Assembly: GCF_030272615.1 (NCBI RefSeq)
Contig: NC_081408.1
Coordinates: 768,577,336 to 768,641,335 of the forward strand
Direction: 5' to 3'
DNA length: 64,000 nt
Source of the DNA: Cryptomeria japonica
Taxonomy: Eukaryota; Streptophyta; Pinopsida; Cupressales; Cupressaceae
Shown: positions 23,901 through 35,334 of the stretch, piece by piece
Numbering within the stretch: position 1 is the stretch's first letter
Layout of the letters: every line of letters starts with the position of its first letter
The notes under the pieces: generated by a model
The model's input: the letters and a program-made list of their open reading frames with translations, nothing else
The model's database searches: none
Told to the model about the DNA's origin: nothing
Program-made: the position numbers and the translations under genes

Positions 23901-24955
23901 ACTCCTTCTTGCTTTCCTCGCACTTCACACGCTGTCATTCCGATCACACAGTCTATATTCAGCGTCAGGAGGGTGATCTTTTGATTCTAGTGCTATATGT
24001 AGATGATCTCATCATTACAGGTAGCTCATCCTCCATGATTCAGAGTGTTCAGAGAGCTTTGATGGAGTAGTTTGAGATGACCGATCTTGGTCTCTTGCAC
24101 TTCTTTCTGGGTCTACAGGTTATTCAGTCTTCGGATGGGATTTCCATTTTTCAGGAGAAGTATGCTCTTGATATGCTTCAGCGATTTGGCATGCTTGATT
24201 GCAAGTCTGCCCCCACTCCATTTCAGTCAGGTGTTGTTTTGTCTTCCACTTGCTCTACTCCTTCAGTAGACCCCACTTTATACAGGCAGTTGGTTGGCAG
24301 TCTGTTGTACCTGACACATTCTCGTCCTGATCTTTCCTTTGCGGTTGGCCTTGTCTCTCGGTTCTCCCATGATCCTCATGAGAGCCATTGGCAAGCAGCC
24401 AAACGTATTTTGAGATATATTCGGGGCACCACACATTATGGCATTCACTACTCTTCAGGATCCCCTCATATCATTGGCTTCACTGACTCCGATTGGGCTG
24501 GTGATGTCAATGATCGAAAGTCTACTTCTGGCTTCGTTTTTTGCCTTGGTTCTGGTCCTATTACATGGTCTTGCAAGAAGCAATCCGCTATTGCATTATC
24601 ATCTACAGAGGCTGAGTATCGAGCAGCAGTGTTAGCCAGTCAGGAGGTTTTATGGCTTCGGCAGTCGATGACAGAGTTTGGGTTTCCTCCAGATTGTCCC
24701 ACTATTCTTTGGTGTGACAACCAGAGTGCCATTCACATTTCACGCAACCCAGTGGAGCATCAGCGGACAAAGCACATTGAAATCCACATGCACTTCATCA
24801 GATAGTTGATTCAGGATGGTTCTCTTATCTTGGAGTATATTCCTACAGAGGAGCAGGTTGCTGACATCTTCACTAAACCTTTGGCATCTCCACGCTATCT
24901 TCAGTTGCGCTCAATGCTTGGGGTGAAGGAAGTTGTCCTTGGGGGGTCTCAGTGA
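20927..24955 (+). pseudogene. Copia gag-pol polyprotein
   Basis: One frame of 1343 codons from the ATG at 20927. Approximate residue positions: gag, with CCHC knuckle CNFCGKEGHPISRC (268-281); aspartic protease WILDSGASHH (near 327); GAG-pre-integrase HHCC region (near 455-510); integrase core with FIDDFSRRTW, RTDNGGEYV and QNGVAERKNRTL (545-625); reverse transcriptase with VFQMDVKSAFLHGDL, SLYGLKQAPRAWY and LYVDDLIITG (880-1030); RNase H with TDSDWAGD, SSTEAEYRA and WCDNQSAI (1187-1270). Stops lie at 21002 (TAG), 21164 (TGA), 21437 (TGA), 24068 (TAG) and 24803 (TAG). The catalytic motifs themselves are intact. As it stands no full polyprotein can be made without readthrough. Confidence 0.96.
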
Positions 24956-25167
24956 GGCCTTCCTTCCTTCATGTTTTCTTTTCAGCATGATTCTTTATCT
25001 CTTTTTGGAGAGGAGTTTTTTCCCACTGGGTTTTCTCCTTTACTCCGCTTTATAGAGATTTTCTTGTATTTGGGTACCTCATCAGGCCTTGTTGCCGGGA
25101 CCCTCTTTTGCATTGTAGTTCCTTTGCTTTCTTCTGCATAGTTTGTAGCTGCATTGTAGCTCATTTT

Positions 25168-25176
25168 AAGGGGGGG
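25168..25176 (+). promoter_or_regulatory. Polypurine tract of the copia element
   Basis: AAGGGGGGG directly before the 3' LTR, the plus-strand DNA primer. Confidence 0.9.
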
Positions 25177-25494
25177 TGTTAGAGTAAAGTAATTAATTAA
25201 CTTTGCTCTCCTCTTAAGATTTCTCTTTATGCATACATTAGTCATTTAATAATTAATATTTAATTATTAAATGCTCACACCTTAGGGTTAGGTTTTCCTT
25301 TTGGTGTTGATCTCCTTTATAAGGATTGATCTCTTGTATTATTCATATTCTTGATTCATTTTTCTCTGATAATACATCTTTTCTCTTTGTCAGAGCCAAA
25401 ACCCTTGTATTCGTTCTCTCTCTTTCTCTGTGACAGGTTTCTTGCATGCAGGTTTCTTTTGGGTTCTGTGGATTTGTATTTTTCAAATCCTACA
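25177..25494 (+). repeat. Copia 3' LTR
   Basis: 318 bp. By eye it is identical to the 5' LTR except T for C near its 3' end. Confidence 0.96.
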
Positions 25495-25499
25495 ATAAC
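25495..25499. repeat. Copia target-site duplication, right (ATAAC)
   Basis: Matches 19434-19438. Confidence 0.93.
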
Positions 25500-25669
25500 T
25501 TCACATGTGTACATTTTAATTTTTTATGAGCTCAAGATTAACGATCTCTCTCTCTCTCTCTCTCTCTCTCTAGAATTTAATTGATTTTAATTTTTAATGT
25601 TTTAAATTGAATGCACTTCATGTGTGTGTGCTTACGTATTTATTCTAACTTTATGACCTACCTAGATAG

Positions 25670-27544
25670 ATGGCATCCCAAGATCCACCTGCATAGGCTC
25701 CTGATCAAGATCCACTTGCACAGGCTCCTGACCAGGAGCCACACATTGATGATGTATATCCTCCACACCAGGATCCCCCCTTGCTCGATATTGCTACCAT
25801 TTTCCAGTACAGTGATCATGAGATTCATAGGTTGAGGGTCATATTAGATGACCCCCGTACTAATGGCGTGTACAAGAGTACATGCACATCCATTTTTGAT
25901 AGTTTGCAGACATTGAGGGACCGTTTAGTTTCTCACACCTCATTCTCACCTGAGGTTATAGAGGATATTTATAGATAGTTGAGGAGTGAGGTGAGGGGTC
26001 TTGATTCTTTTGCTGATGTGGTGAGGGTGGTCTCCAAGGAAACCATCAAGGAGAGATGTTTTCCATAGTATCAGGAGAAGAGTAAGGTGAGAGGATATCA
26101 GGTCACAAGATGTATCGATCCACATGTTGCATCATTGATTTACCCACACTTCTTAGCTGCCCATGGTCGTTATCCTAATAACGACCAGATACCGTTATAC
26201 TTTGCACAACACGTATTCATTGACGTTCATTGTCAGATGAAACCAAACTACCTTGATATTCCAACATATTATGGATAGGGGAGGGGTAGGATTAATGATA
26301 GAGATGCATATCGTAGGCGTGATAGAGCTCCACCTAGACACATGGACCTTGTTGGCGAGAGATTTCTGGCTGTAGTCCCAGCCCTCACCCCCATAGCGGA
26401 TCACATTGTGATTGCTTCTCAAAGAGAAGAAATTGATAGGATTGGATAGATTGCATCAACAACAACCACCATATCATCTGAAAGACTGGGCAAATATATG
26501 ATGAGCCAACCACATTCAAGATCATCCACAGATCATGTATCTTCTAGTCACGAGGTGGCTTCAGATTCAGATGATCAGTATATTACAGTTGGCATCTCCT
26601 CCCCAGATGAGGTAGCGGCTATAGTAGGAGGTGGTAGACATGTACAGATGTCGCAGTATTTAGTCGAGGACCTGTTACATTCATACCATTTTATTTCATC
26701 TCGACTTGGGATACCATTGGCTGCTATTAGAAAGGAGATTCTTAGAGATGGGCAGGCTACCGCTGCATCAATGCATACCCCAAGGCAGTCACAACATTCT
26801 CATCACTCTACGCATGCTCCAGGCACTGACCCACCTATAGATCACTATATTGCTGCAGAGGAGGAGATGCGAGCCGATCAGGTCCATATCACGGATGTGG
26901 GCTTGGATTAATTTGAGGAGCAACTGTGAGGTTTGAGTCATACTGGGTTTATGGATATGCTACTACAGTCAGACACTTCATCCACGATGCCTATTCATCT
27001 AGTTAGCCCCTTACACTCCTCAGTCATACGTACAACCAGAGAGAGATATGTAGGCACAAGTGTTGTGGTTGATATGATCACATGATATGGTCAGACTATA
27101 GAGTATACTCCTGATACACATGTATGTACATACATGCATTTAAATTTTTACAAGATGTATATGGTGTACATGTACGATAAATCTATATATAGATCATTTA
27201 AATTAATCCTGGACTAATCCTTAAATACATACATATATATGTATATATGTATAATAGTTAGCTCATGTCACTCCTAGCTTGAGCTATAAGCATGTTCCTA
27301 GGAGAGATTCTTTCGATGTTGTTAGTGGATAGGTTAGTTATGGTTTTTTGTATATATGTGTACACATGTATGTATGTGCGTTACAATTTATATTTTAATT
27401 TTTATTAAACTATAGTCAGATTTAATGTATGTGTCTAGAGATTTATATTTAATATTTAAATAAATTTTACTTTTGTAGGGGTCTATTGGACATCCAGACT
27501 CTCACCAGGACTCTCCCTCAGATGGTCACTCTGTTCGTGGCTGA
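25670..27544 (+). pseudogene. Unknown transposon-borne gene, three exons
   Basis: A single frame runs from the ATG at 25670 to 27121. Plausible in-phase introns follow (donor GTATGT at 27122, acceptor ending 27257; donor GTTAGT at 27333, acceptor ending 27478). The last exon ends at TGA 27542-27544. The conceptual product is about 510 residues: an N-terminal Gln/Pro/Asp repeat (APDQDPLAQAPDQEP), a helical middle part, an Arg-rich segment and a Ser/His-rich tail. I recognise no domain. Nine in-frame stops occur (25694, 25976, 26066, 26276, 26447, 26909, 26927, 27083, 27330): six TAG, two TGA, one TAA. The first breaks the N-terminal repeat exactly where the sister repeat has Gln. It is probably the transposon's second protein, comparable in position to the accessory gene of two-gene DNA transposons. 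Confidence 0.55.
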
Positions 27545-28633
27545 CATGATGCATGTTGATTTGCTGGACTTTATAGCTCATTTGTTTATCTTTTTATATA
27601 TACATGTGTACATTTTAGACTTTCATATTATATATTCATGCATGAATGAACTTTAGACTAGATTATATATTTCATGCATGTATGTTAGATTATGTACTTT
27701 ATACAGTTTGTGTTTGATCCTAGATTATATATATCATGTGCATGTATGGTTAGAAGTTATACTTTATATACATGTATAGTTTGTACATTTGATCCTGGAT
27801 TATATATCACATCATTTGTATTCAGATTATATATGATCATGTATGTACATGTTAGATTACTTACACACTTTATATATAATATGATTGAATGCACTGTATG
27901 TTCTCTAAAACTTAAATCAAATTTATATATATCTGTGAAGTTGAATTTACATGTACATGTAGATAGATTAAAAAAGGATTGATATACATTTATAATTTAA
28001 ATTTTAAATTTTAAATTTTACTACATGTAACATGTATACAGTAGATATGCATTAATTTAATAGAATTTGTGAACAATATATATCCACTCCACTATGCAAG
28101 CCATTAATAATATAAAAACACACTTGTTCATATCAAATGAATAAACTTAAGTTAATGAACATAAATTCAATAATTTAAATTCTAGGTGTACTATTTATAG
28201 TTCACACAATGTACTTCTAGGTACATACTTTAAATAGTTCACAACACATCAATTATTACACACATATCATAATTTAATATCAAATTTACACATACATTCT
28301 AATTTAAATATGCATTTTCAGTTAAATTTACACATGCATTTTTAATTAAAAAATACATACATTCCTAATTTACTTTACATACATGCTTTAAAATTATTTT
28401 AACAACTTACAAATTACATATGCATACATGCATTTAGAATTAGATAGGCTATACATCATAATCAACTGCATGCATCGGACCTTAACACATTTTCAAGTCA
28501 TCCACATGTCCCAATTTACTTTACATACGTGCGCGTAAGTATTATTTAACATACATACAAATTAACTTCATGCATCCTAATTTAATATAATTGAAAATTT
28601 CATATATAACTAAACAATATATGGTCCACACAA

Positions 28634-28692
<59 letters not shown>

Positions 28693-28825
28693 AATAGTAA
28701 ATTCAAACAGTTTAATGTGCATAAATAATAATTTATCCGAGTTTCAAAACAAGTTAAGTTCTAATTTATCAAGTATTAATTCAATTCATGGGTTGAACCA
28801 CATGTACTTTGGTTTACTAAATAGT
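27545..28825. other. Intergenic stretch between convergent genes, with (AT)n
   Basis: AT-rich sequence with many TACATGTA and TGCATG words. A 54-bp pure AT microsatellite occupies 28637-28690. It would hold the 3' UTRs of the two convergent genes. No gene seen. Confidence 0.65.
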
Positions 28826-31800
28826 TCATACCACATCAAGTGGTTTTGAGTGCTCTTCAATAACACTTAATATTTTCTCATGATCTTCACTATCTAGTCT
28901 CCACTTTTGAGACCTCCCACGACGTGGAACTGTTTGAAGAATTAGGCCAACAACAATGACCAAGTGGCTATACTGATATACCTTGTTGTCAATTTGGTAT
29001 TCAATGAAATGAATCCCATGTTGAACAATTTTAACTTGTTTGAAATATGTCCCTTGCATTACAACTGAGCCTGCATGTACATGTATATAAGAAACGAGAA
29101 ATTAAAAATTTGCACGTAAGTGATCTATGTACATATAAAAATGAAAACATGTGCAAATGTGTGCATGTTTAAAATAAATTTAATTTAAAATAATTTAAAC
29201 ATAGATTGAATCAGTTCAAACATGTGGGAAATGACATTCCATCGCTCATTTCAAATTTTGTTAACTTCTTTCTCTTCTATGCAACACAATAAATAATAAC
29301 TAACACCTTCTATATTTCCATCTTCTGTTATGACTGCAAAAATATCTCTTGCAATTTGGAACAAGTTAAAAATAAATTTAAAACATCATGTACTCGATTT
29401 AAAACTTATATATACTTTATTTACATGTACGCGCAACATTTTTTAAGGAAATAAATATATATATTTAATTTAAATATATGTGTATGTCATATACCTTTTT
29501 TAATCAACTCTAAAATATGATCATAATCACCAGAAATCAAAAAAATGTCTTCAAAGACTTTGTCCTCATTTGAATCCTCGTATGTGTCAGAAACATCTAG
29601 TGGCACCAATTTCCATTCACTAAGATATCCAAGCTCTAAGTTCTTGCAATCAACATAGTTTTCCACAATGCAATTAGAACAAAAACATGAATAATCCCTA
29701 GTGTATAATTTCCATGGGCGATTATCTGTACTCATGAGACAATGCAAAGATCTTTTTCTCTCCACACTCTTGCATCCATGCATTGATCTTCTATCCACAT
29801 CTGCAAAATGTACATGTGTACACGCCATACATGTAGATCAAGTTGTTAAATTAAAACATTTGAACTAGGAACATTTTTTAAAAAATAAAAATTTAAAATA
29901 AAACACTAAAAGAGAACACTTACCAGTTATCTCCCAAAACACTCTATATGGAATGGGTTTGTATGTTCTCGATGATGATTCACTAGGATAATTAGGTCGC
30001 TCAAAGTGTTTCTTACACCATTTAACAACATCATGTGCATCGTCTATACGATCTCTTGTGTAATTTTTTTGATGCTTTCTTAGAGCACGTTTGATACAAG
30101 CTCCTGCACTATCATGTTCACCCTTTCCATGACCACTCTCAAAAAAACTCCAAATATGTGGTATTTTGTCATTTCGATGATATCTACATAGTGCATAAAA
30201 TGGCCTCGAAGATTTGAATTTTGCTGCACATCCATCAGACCAAACAAAATGTTTAGCTATTGTTATGCCTCTCTCTTTCAAATATTCAAAAAACTTCTTA
30301 AAGCAATGTTGTACAAAAAGTGTGTCATGCTCCTTATCATCACTGATATATAGAAGTGGTACTCTTTCTTAATGCCACGATTTGCAAATGTACTATCAAC
30401 ACCATCCAAATCTATCTGTGCATGTAGATAACACACATGCATGGAAATAGTGATTTGCTTTGAAAAGTAATACTCTGATTGAATTTCTTTTTGATGTGCA
30501 AAAGAGTAATTTTTTGCGACGTCCACTACGAATAGAATAGTTCCAAGTGGGAAAGTGTCTCTTAATCTTTTAGATTGTTCTGCTTGCCACTTGGAAAAAC
30601 AACCATGGCATATGTATGGTTTTATCAACTTACAAAAATTTTCCATAAATGTTCCAATAGGTATTTCCTCTTCTACATAATCTAACCTTGTAGATTCCTT
30701 TCCAATTTTATTTGAAATTTTAGGTACTTGTAACTCTTGCAATTTACCATCTTCATCATGTCACTATCTTCATCTCTCAAAGGCAATTTAGCCAAGTCCC
30801 TGCATGTTCCACAAATTCCTTTTATGCAATTTATTTGACCGATTGCATTATCATCTGATTTATCACATAAGATGGATGCTATGAATTGACTTGTTTGTTT
30901 AGGAAGAGCTTTTTCATAACCATCACTATCTTCTCTAATCTTTCAAAATGTCTGATAGTATAGATCAAATTTGATGTGATAACGACAACAAGTTTCGAAG
31001 ACTTTGTTTACCTTCACATAATATGGCCTTAACCATTCAAACACGGTTTGTCCAATATTTCTATGAGGGTTTGTTTTAGTAAACAACATATACAATTCAT
31101 GTTTTGTTGTGTCTATCCAATGTTTTACATGGAGAACATAACGATCAAGGCTAATTGTTTTCTTGATAACATCTCTACTATTTGATGAAGGATGAGTATT
31201 ATCATTCCAAAAACTTGTCATGAAGTTCCTAACAACATCTTCAATTCTATCAGAACGAGGAGCTCTATACATAATTGCCCAATTCCCTTCTGAGGTAGTA
31301 TCATCCAAACTCTTTCTCCTTTTAACATATTTTGATATTGTCCTTCTACTAAAACCAAAATCATATGACGGTGAAGAGATTTGTCTTTTTTGAGGCAATC
31401 TTTCATTTACTAAAGATGTCAACATCACTCTTCTTGAAATAGTCTTATCTACTGTTCAAGATTTTTTACCAATGTTCACCAAACCTTTCTTAACATTATC
31501 AACAATAGATTTTTGTAGCTGAGAAGTTTTCCTCTTTTGACTTGTTGTATCTATACCCAAAAATTTCAGTGGACCTATTAAGTCTTTATGAGTAAGTACA
31601 ATTGATAACAATTAGGCTTTCTCTAGTGTAGTATCAAGATTGTAGAAATGAGGCATTATTTCTTTTGCACTTTTATTCATTGACCTCCTTTTAGTATGTC
31701 TAGGTTCTTCACTGAGACGTTTCAACTCATCCACATCCATTTCAAGTAAATGATCTAAATTTTTATAAGAAATATTTCTCTTCACCTGTTTAGCTAGATC

Positions 31801-32069
31801 AACAATATGCTCATCCATACCGACGGTAGGAGATAAGGAGCCTAACCCCTCTCCTTCAACCTCCATTGGTTCAACTTGGGCAAGCTCCTCCCTATGTTCA
31901 TCAACTATATTGTGTTCTTCAACAAGTTTGTTTTCCTCGACTCCCACTTCAGAACTCCCTTCTTCTCGAGCCCGTTCTACACATAATTTAAGATGACAGG
32001 GAATATTTTTAATGCAACGTAATTCCAAGTTTAATTTGAAACCAAATTTTCAAGACATTTAGTAAGACC

Positions 32070-32945
32070 TTTAAAAATTATGTCATAACAAGTCGACTAT
32101 TAAATGTCATATTTAAGACCTATTATTGCTTAATAGACCTCCTAATATCACATGTAATAGGTCCTAATATGATCTGCATAATATAGGTCTTAAGGGGACT
32201 CTTGAGTATAATGTGAAATGTTTTTGCATACGTCAAGTCATATAAATAGAACCTATTATGACATAATAGGTTCTAAATTTATGTCACATTTAAGACCTAT
32301 AATCACATAATAAGTCCTAATATTAGATAATAGGCCTTATTATTACTTAATATGACTATGTATGCAAAAACATTTCACATTAATATACTTGACTCCCCTT
32401 AAGACAAATATATTATGTGATATTAAAGGACCTATCACATGAAATTAAGTACATTTCTTAAATATGATATAAGTTAGAACCTAAATTATCACATAATAGG
32501 TCTTATTAATTTTATGACCTAATACATGACCACGTATGCAAAAACATTTCACATTATACTTGACGCCCCTTAAGACCTATATTATGCAAATATTAGGACC
32601 TATTATGTATGTGATATGAGGACCTAAATTATGCGATAATAGGTCATTAATTTATCACATGTACATAATTGGCCCTAATATATCATAAATATAGACCTCT
32701 TAAGGCCCGAACTCAAGTATATAATGTGAAATGTTTTTGCATACGTGATCATGTTATTAAGTCACAATAAGACCTATTATATCATAATAGGTTCTATTAT
32801 GTCATAAGAGGTTCTATTATGTCATATTTAAGATAGGTATTATCGCAGATAATAGGTCTTAATATCACATAATAGGTCCTAGTATCACATAATATAGGTT
32901 TTAAGGGAACTCAAGTATAATGTGAAATATTTTTTCATACACTTG
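32070..32945. repeat. Second palindromic repeat array (transposase intron 1)
   Basis: Five copies of GTGAAATGTTTTTGCATACGT occur, in orientation +,-,-,+,+ (about 32213, 32358, 32532, 32726, 32922). Each lies near a CTTAAGGGG or CCCCTTAAG box, separated by AATAGGTCCTA/TAGGACCTATT words that pair as inverted repeats. The overall plan, inverted units around a TAAGGGG core, resembles the left array, but the units differ. Confidence 0.75.
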
Positions 32946-32963
32946 AAAACAAAGAAGACACAA

Positions 32964-33582
32964 TGTTTGTTTGTTTGAAAGTGTTTGATTGTTTTGATCA
33001 TTTAAGCACAAATCCTAGAGCTGGATGAGACAGTAGTTATTGAATCTCACTTGGGGGGTTACCCCAAGCTACGCAATTCAGAGCAGATACTTAGGTTCTT
33101 GACCCCACTGGCTCCCCTCCATGACACTCACTTCTCTGGGGCAGCCAAGAACCAGTCACCACGAAAACTCCCTGTGGCGAACTTTGTATCTCTACTAAGA
33201 ACCATAAGAATGTGAGTCACTTCAGAGGTCTGACCTCCTGCACCAACAACTAGAAGGTCTTTGGCTTCTAACATAAATGGTGTCTAGTAAGGGCATCCAT
33301 CCGGGTGGCTATAATCAGCAGCATGTTACACTCCGTTAAATGGAAAGCCTTCCAGCCTATAGAGGTTGCGCTCTATAGGGTTTATGGGGAGTCATAATGT
33401 CGCTATAGCAACATGTAACACTCGTTGCTTGAAACTTTCATCACAAATGCATTTATTTATAGTGGCTTGGAAGAGCTTGGCTTTAGCTTGTTACCACTTT
33501 GGGTCATTCCCTCTCACCGAGCCTTAAGGGCTACTCAGGAGGCAGAGCCTTTCCAAGGATAAAAAAAAAAGAGCCTATTGTT
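32964..33582. mobile_element. Possible small insertion with 10-bp flanking repeat
   Basis: A 619-bp block, richer in GC than its surroundings, sits between two copies of GAAGACACAA (32954-32963 and 33583-33592). It has an internal A10 run near its right end. I recognise no terminal repeats, tRNA-like promoter or coding sequence. It could be an unknown short element in the transposase intron. The flanking repeat may be chance. Confidence 0.3.
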
Positions 33583-33592
33583 GAAGACACAA

Positions 33593-34109
33593 AAGGCAAG
33601 TTTGTTAATTTCAGAGCACCAATTGAAATGTTTGCTAAACTATAAAGACACATGGTTTCAAAATATAAATTAAATTATATATTTATGGACTATCTAAATT
33701 AAATTATAAATAATAAATAATAAATGGGAAAGAGAGGGGTCCTAAAGATCTAAATTTTAAATTAAAACCAGGATCTATTATAGATGGACTTAAGGGGGGG
33801 AGAAAATGTCAATTACACAATAAGAAAGTTAATGGAATTTGAGATTTACAAATACACATATTATTTCAAATTAAAGCATAATTAATTTTAATTAAAACAA
33901 GATTATTTTTATTCCTACTATTTCCAATAAATTTAATAAAAATAACATCATTTAGAATTAATTAAGATAGAATTATTATATAAATTAAATTAATTTAATT
34001 AATATTATTTAAATTAATTTTCATTAAAAATATTAGATAAAAAAATAAACACAATTTTTGGTACGTAATACATAATAAATTAAATAGAAACAAAAATAAA
34101 AATACATAC
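33593..34109. other. AT-rich remainder of transposase intron 1
   Basis: Low-complexity A/T-rich sequence; nothing recognised. Confidence 0.5.
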
Positions 34110-34119
34110 TTGCATCATG

Positions 34120-34191
34120 ATATCTTTGCCTTCTTTGTTCTCAATATCTTTGCCTTCTTTGTTCTCAATATCTTTGCCTTCTTTGTTCTCG
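34120..34191 (-). repeat. 24-bp coding tandem repeat, three copies
   Basis: Three units encode REQRRQRY in transposase exon 1. In translation order the first unit starts with CGA (Arg) and the other two with TGA (stop); I see no other differences among them. Confidence 0.9.
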
Positions 34192-34435
34192 ATATCTTTG
34201 TTCCATTTTAGGAGAATAATTCCTTGAAGTCTTATTTTGTCTTCTCTTCTTGTTCCCCATGCTTTTAAAATAACCTTCAAATATCTTCACATTAGTGCCT
34301 TCAAAATAATTTTCAAATGTCTTCTTTCATTCAAAAATGCAAATTGTTTTAATCATTTGTGTGTTAAAAAATGAAAAAAATTATATATTTTTATACGACT
34401 CTACAAAAATATTAAAAAAAAAAATGAGTCGGCCA

Positions 34436-34603
34436 GGGTTCGAACGAACGCCGACAGTTAGAAAAGGTCGAGATTGTTCGAACCCAGTCATTACATAAAT
34501 GTGTGTGTCATAATTTTGCCTGTGGGTTCGAGCGAAGGGGGGTATGCTCAAACCCTAGTAGACCCCCCTTTGCTCAAACCAATGTTCATTCGAACCCTCT
34601 TGT
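34436..34603. repeat. Right subterminal repeats, GGTTCGANC family
   Basis: About six copies of GGGTTCGANC/GNTCGAACCC-like motifs in both orientations, about 750-920 bp from the right end, matching the family at 16272-16412. Between 34604 and 35334 I see only AT-rich sequence. Confidence 0.55.
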
Positions 34604-35334
34604 TAGAGGTCTCTCCCAAAAAAATTTAGAGTTCTGAGAAATTTTTGCCTTCGGACCTCTAGTTCAATGCACAAATGAAATAACCTTGATAAGCTTTCCA
34701 ACGAGTATAATTTTATTACATTGTGAATTTATTATGTTCTTGTTTTTTTAATTTTATGAAATATTGGTTTTTCGCCGAACATGAACTTCTCTATTCAATG
34801 CATTGGGAAAAATAGGAAACTAATTCAAAAAAATTCTGAAAAATATCTATGCCCCAGGTATTGATGTCTTCTTTCTAACAAAAAAAAAATTGAATTTCAA
34901 TATATATAGAAAAATTGACGTGTTCAAACTTAAACCTATGTTTGAATTATGACTAGTCGGACTTCAAAACTTAATAAAATGAAAGATATTCAACATATCA
35001 CTATCAAACCAATTGCAAGCCCAAGATATTGATGTTACAACCCAAAATTATAAAGAATTGAGTTTTTATCATTTATAGAAAAAAAATTATGCGTTTCGGG
35101 AGGCACATCACTCTTAAAAATGGAGTTTGTTGTAAAAAACTACTTTTCGAGGGAGATGGAAAAATTAAAAAAAAATCCTTCAAAAAAATTTGAAAACAAA
35201 AATATATAATCTACATACAAAATGCTACAAATCACTAATTTACATCATCTTCAAATTTTTAATAGTTTAAAAGTTATAGTTCTCGAAAGTTGAAGATTAT
35301 TTTAAAAATGTTCATCTCAGTGTCAAAAGTGGCA

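Larger units (their letters stand above)
19439..25494 (+). mobile_element. Complete Ty1/copia LTR retrotransposon
   Basis: A 6056-bp element with two 318-bp LTRs that I find different at a single base (C at 19745, T in the 3' copy). It has a 5-bp TSD, an initiator-methionine tRNA primer site, a polypurine tract and a single gag-pol frame in the copia domain order. The near-identical LTRs point to a recent insertion, yet the frame has five stops. It lies inside the giant DNA transposon and is the youngest dated event in the window. Confidence 0.97.
28826..34260 (-). pseudogene. DDE-like transposase gene, at least five exons
   Basis: Exon 1 is 34260-34110, starting MGNKKRRQNK and containing a REQRRQRY repeat. 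Exon 2 is 31976-29924, joined in phase by a GTATGT donor and TGTGTAG acceptor. Exon 3 is 29800-29495 (GTAAGT donor, TTTTGCAG acceptor, in phase). Exon 4 starts at 29333; the last exon is near 29080-28826. Exon 2 has a helix-turn-helix-like start (FGFSRRTISKYVKRRKSL), then SFWNDNTHP, IGQTVFEWLRPYYVKV and CCRYHIKFDL. A probable catalytic core follows: VVDVAKNYSF, FVWSDGCAAKFKSSRPF, ESGHGKGEHDSAGACIKRAL. Exon 3 has DYSCFCSNC. Stops lie at 34167, 34143, 31614, 31458, 30945 and within exon 4, with frameshifts near 30755 and 30360. The two Asp-containing motifs suggest a DDE nuclease; the superfamily is not assigned. Confidence 0.65.

Noticed and set aside
25694-27332. Programmed stop readthrough or an alternative genetic code
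   Set aside because: Stops of all three kinds, plus frameshifts in neighbouring genes, indicate decay and not recoding.
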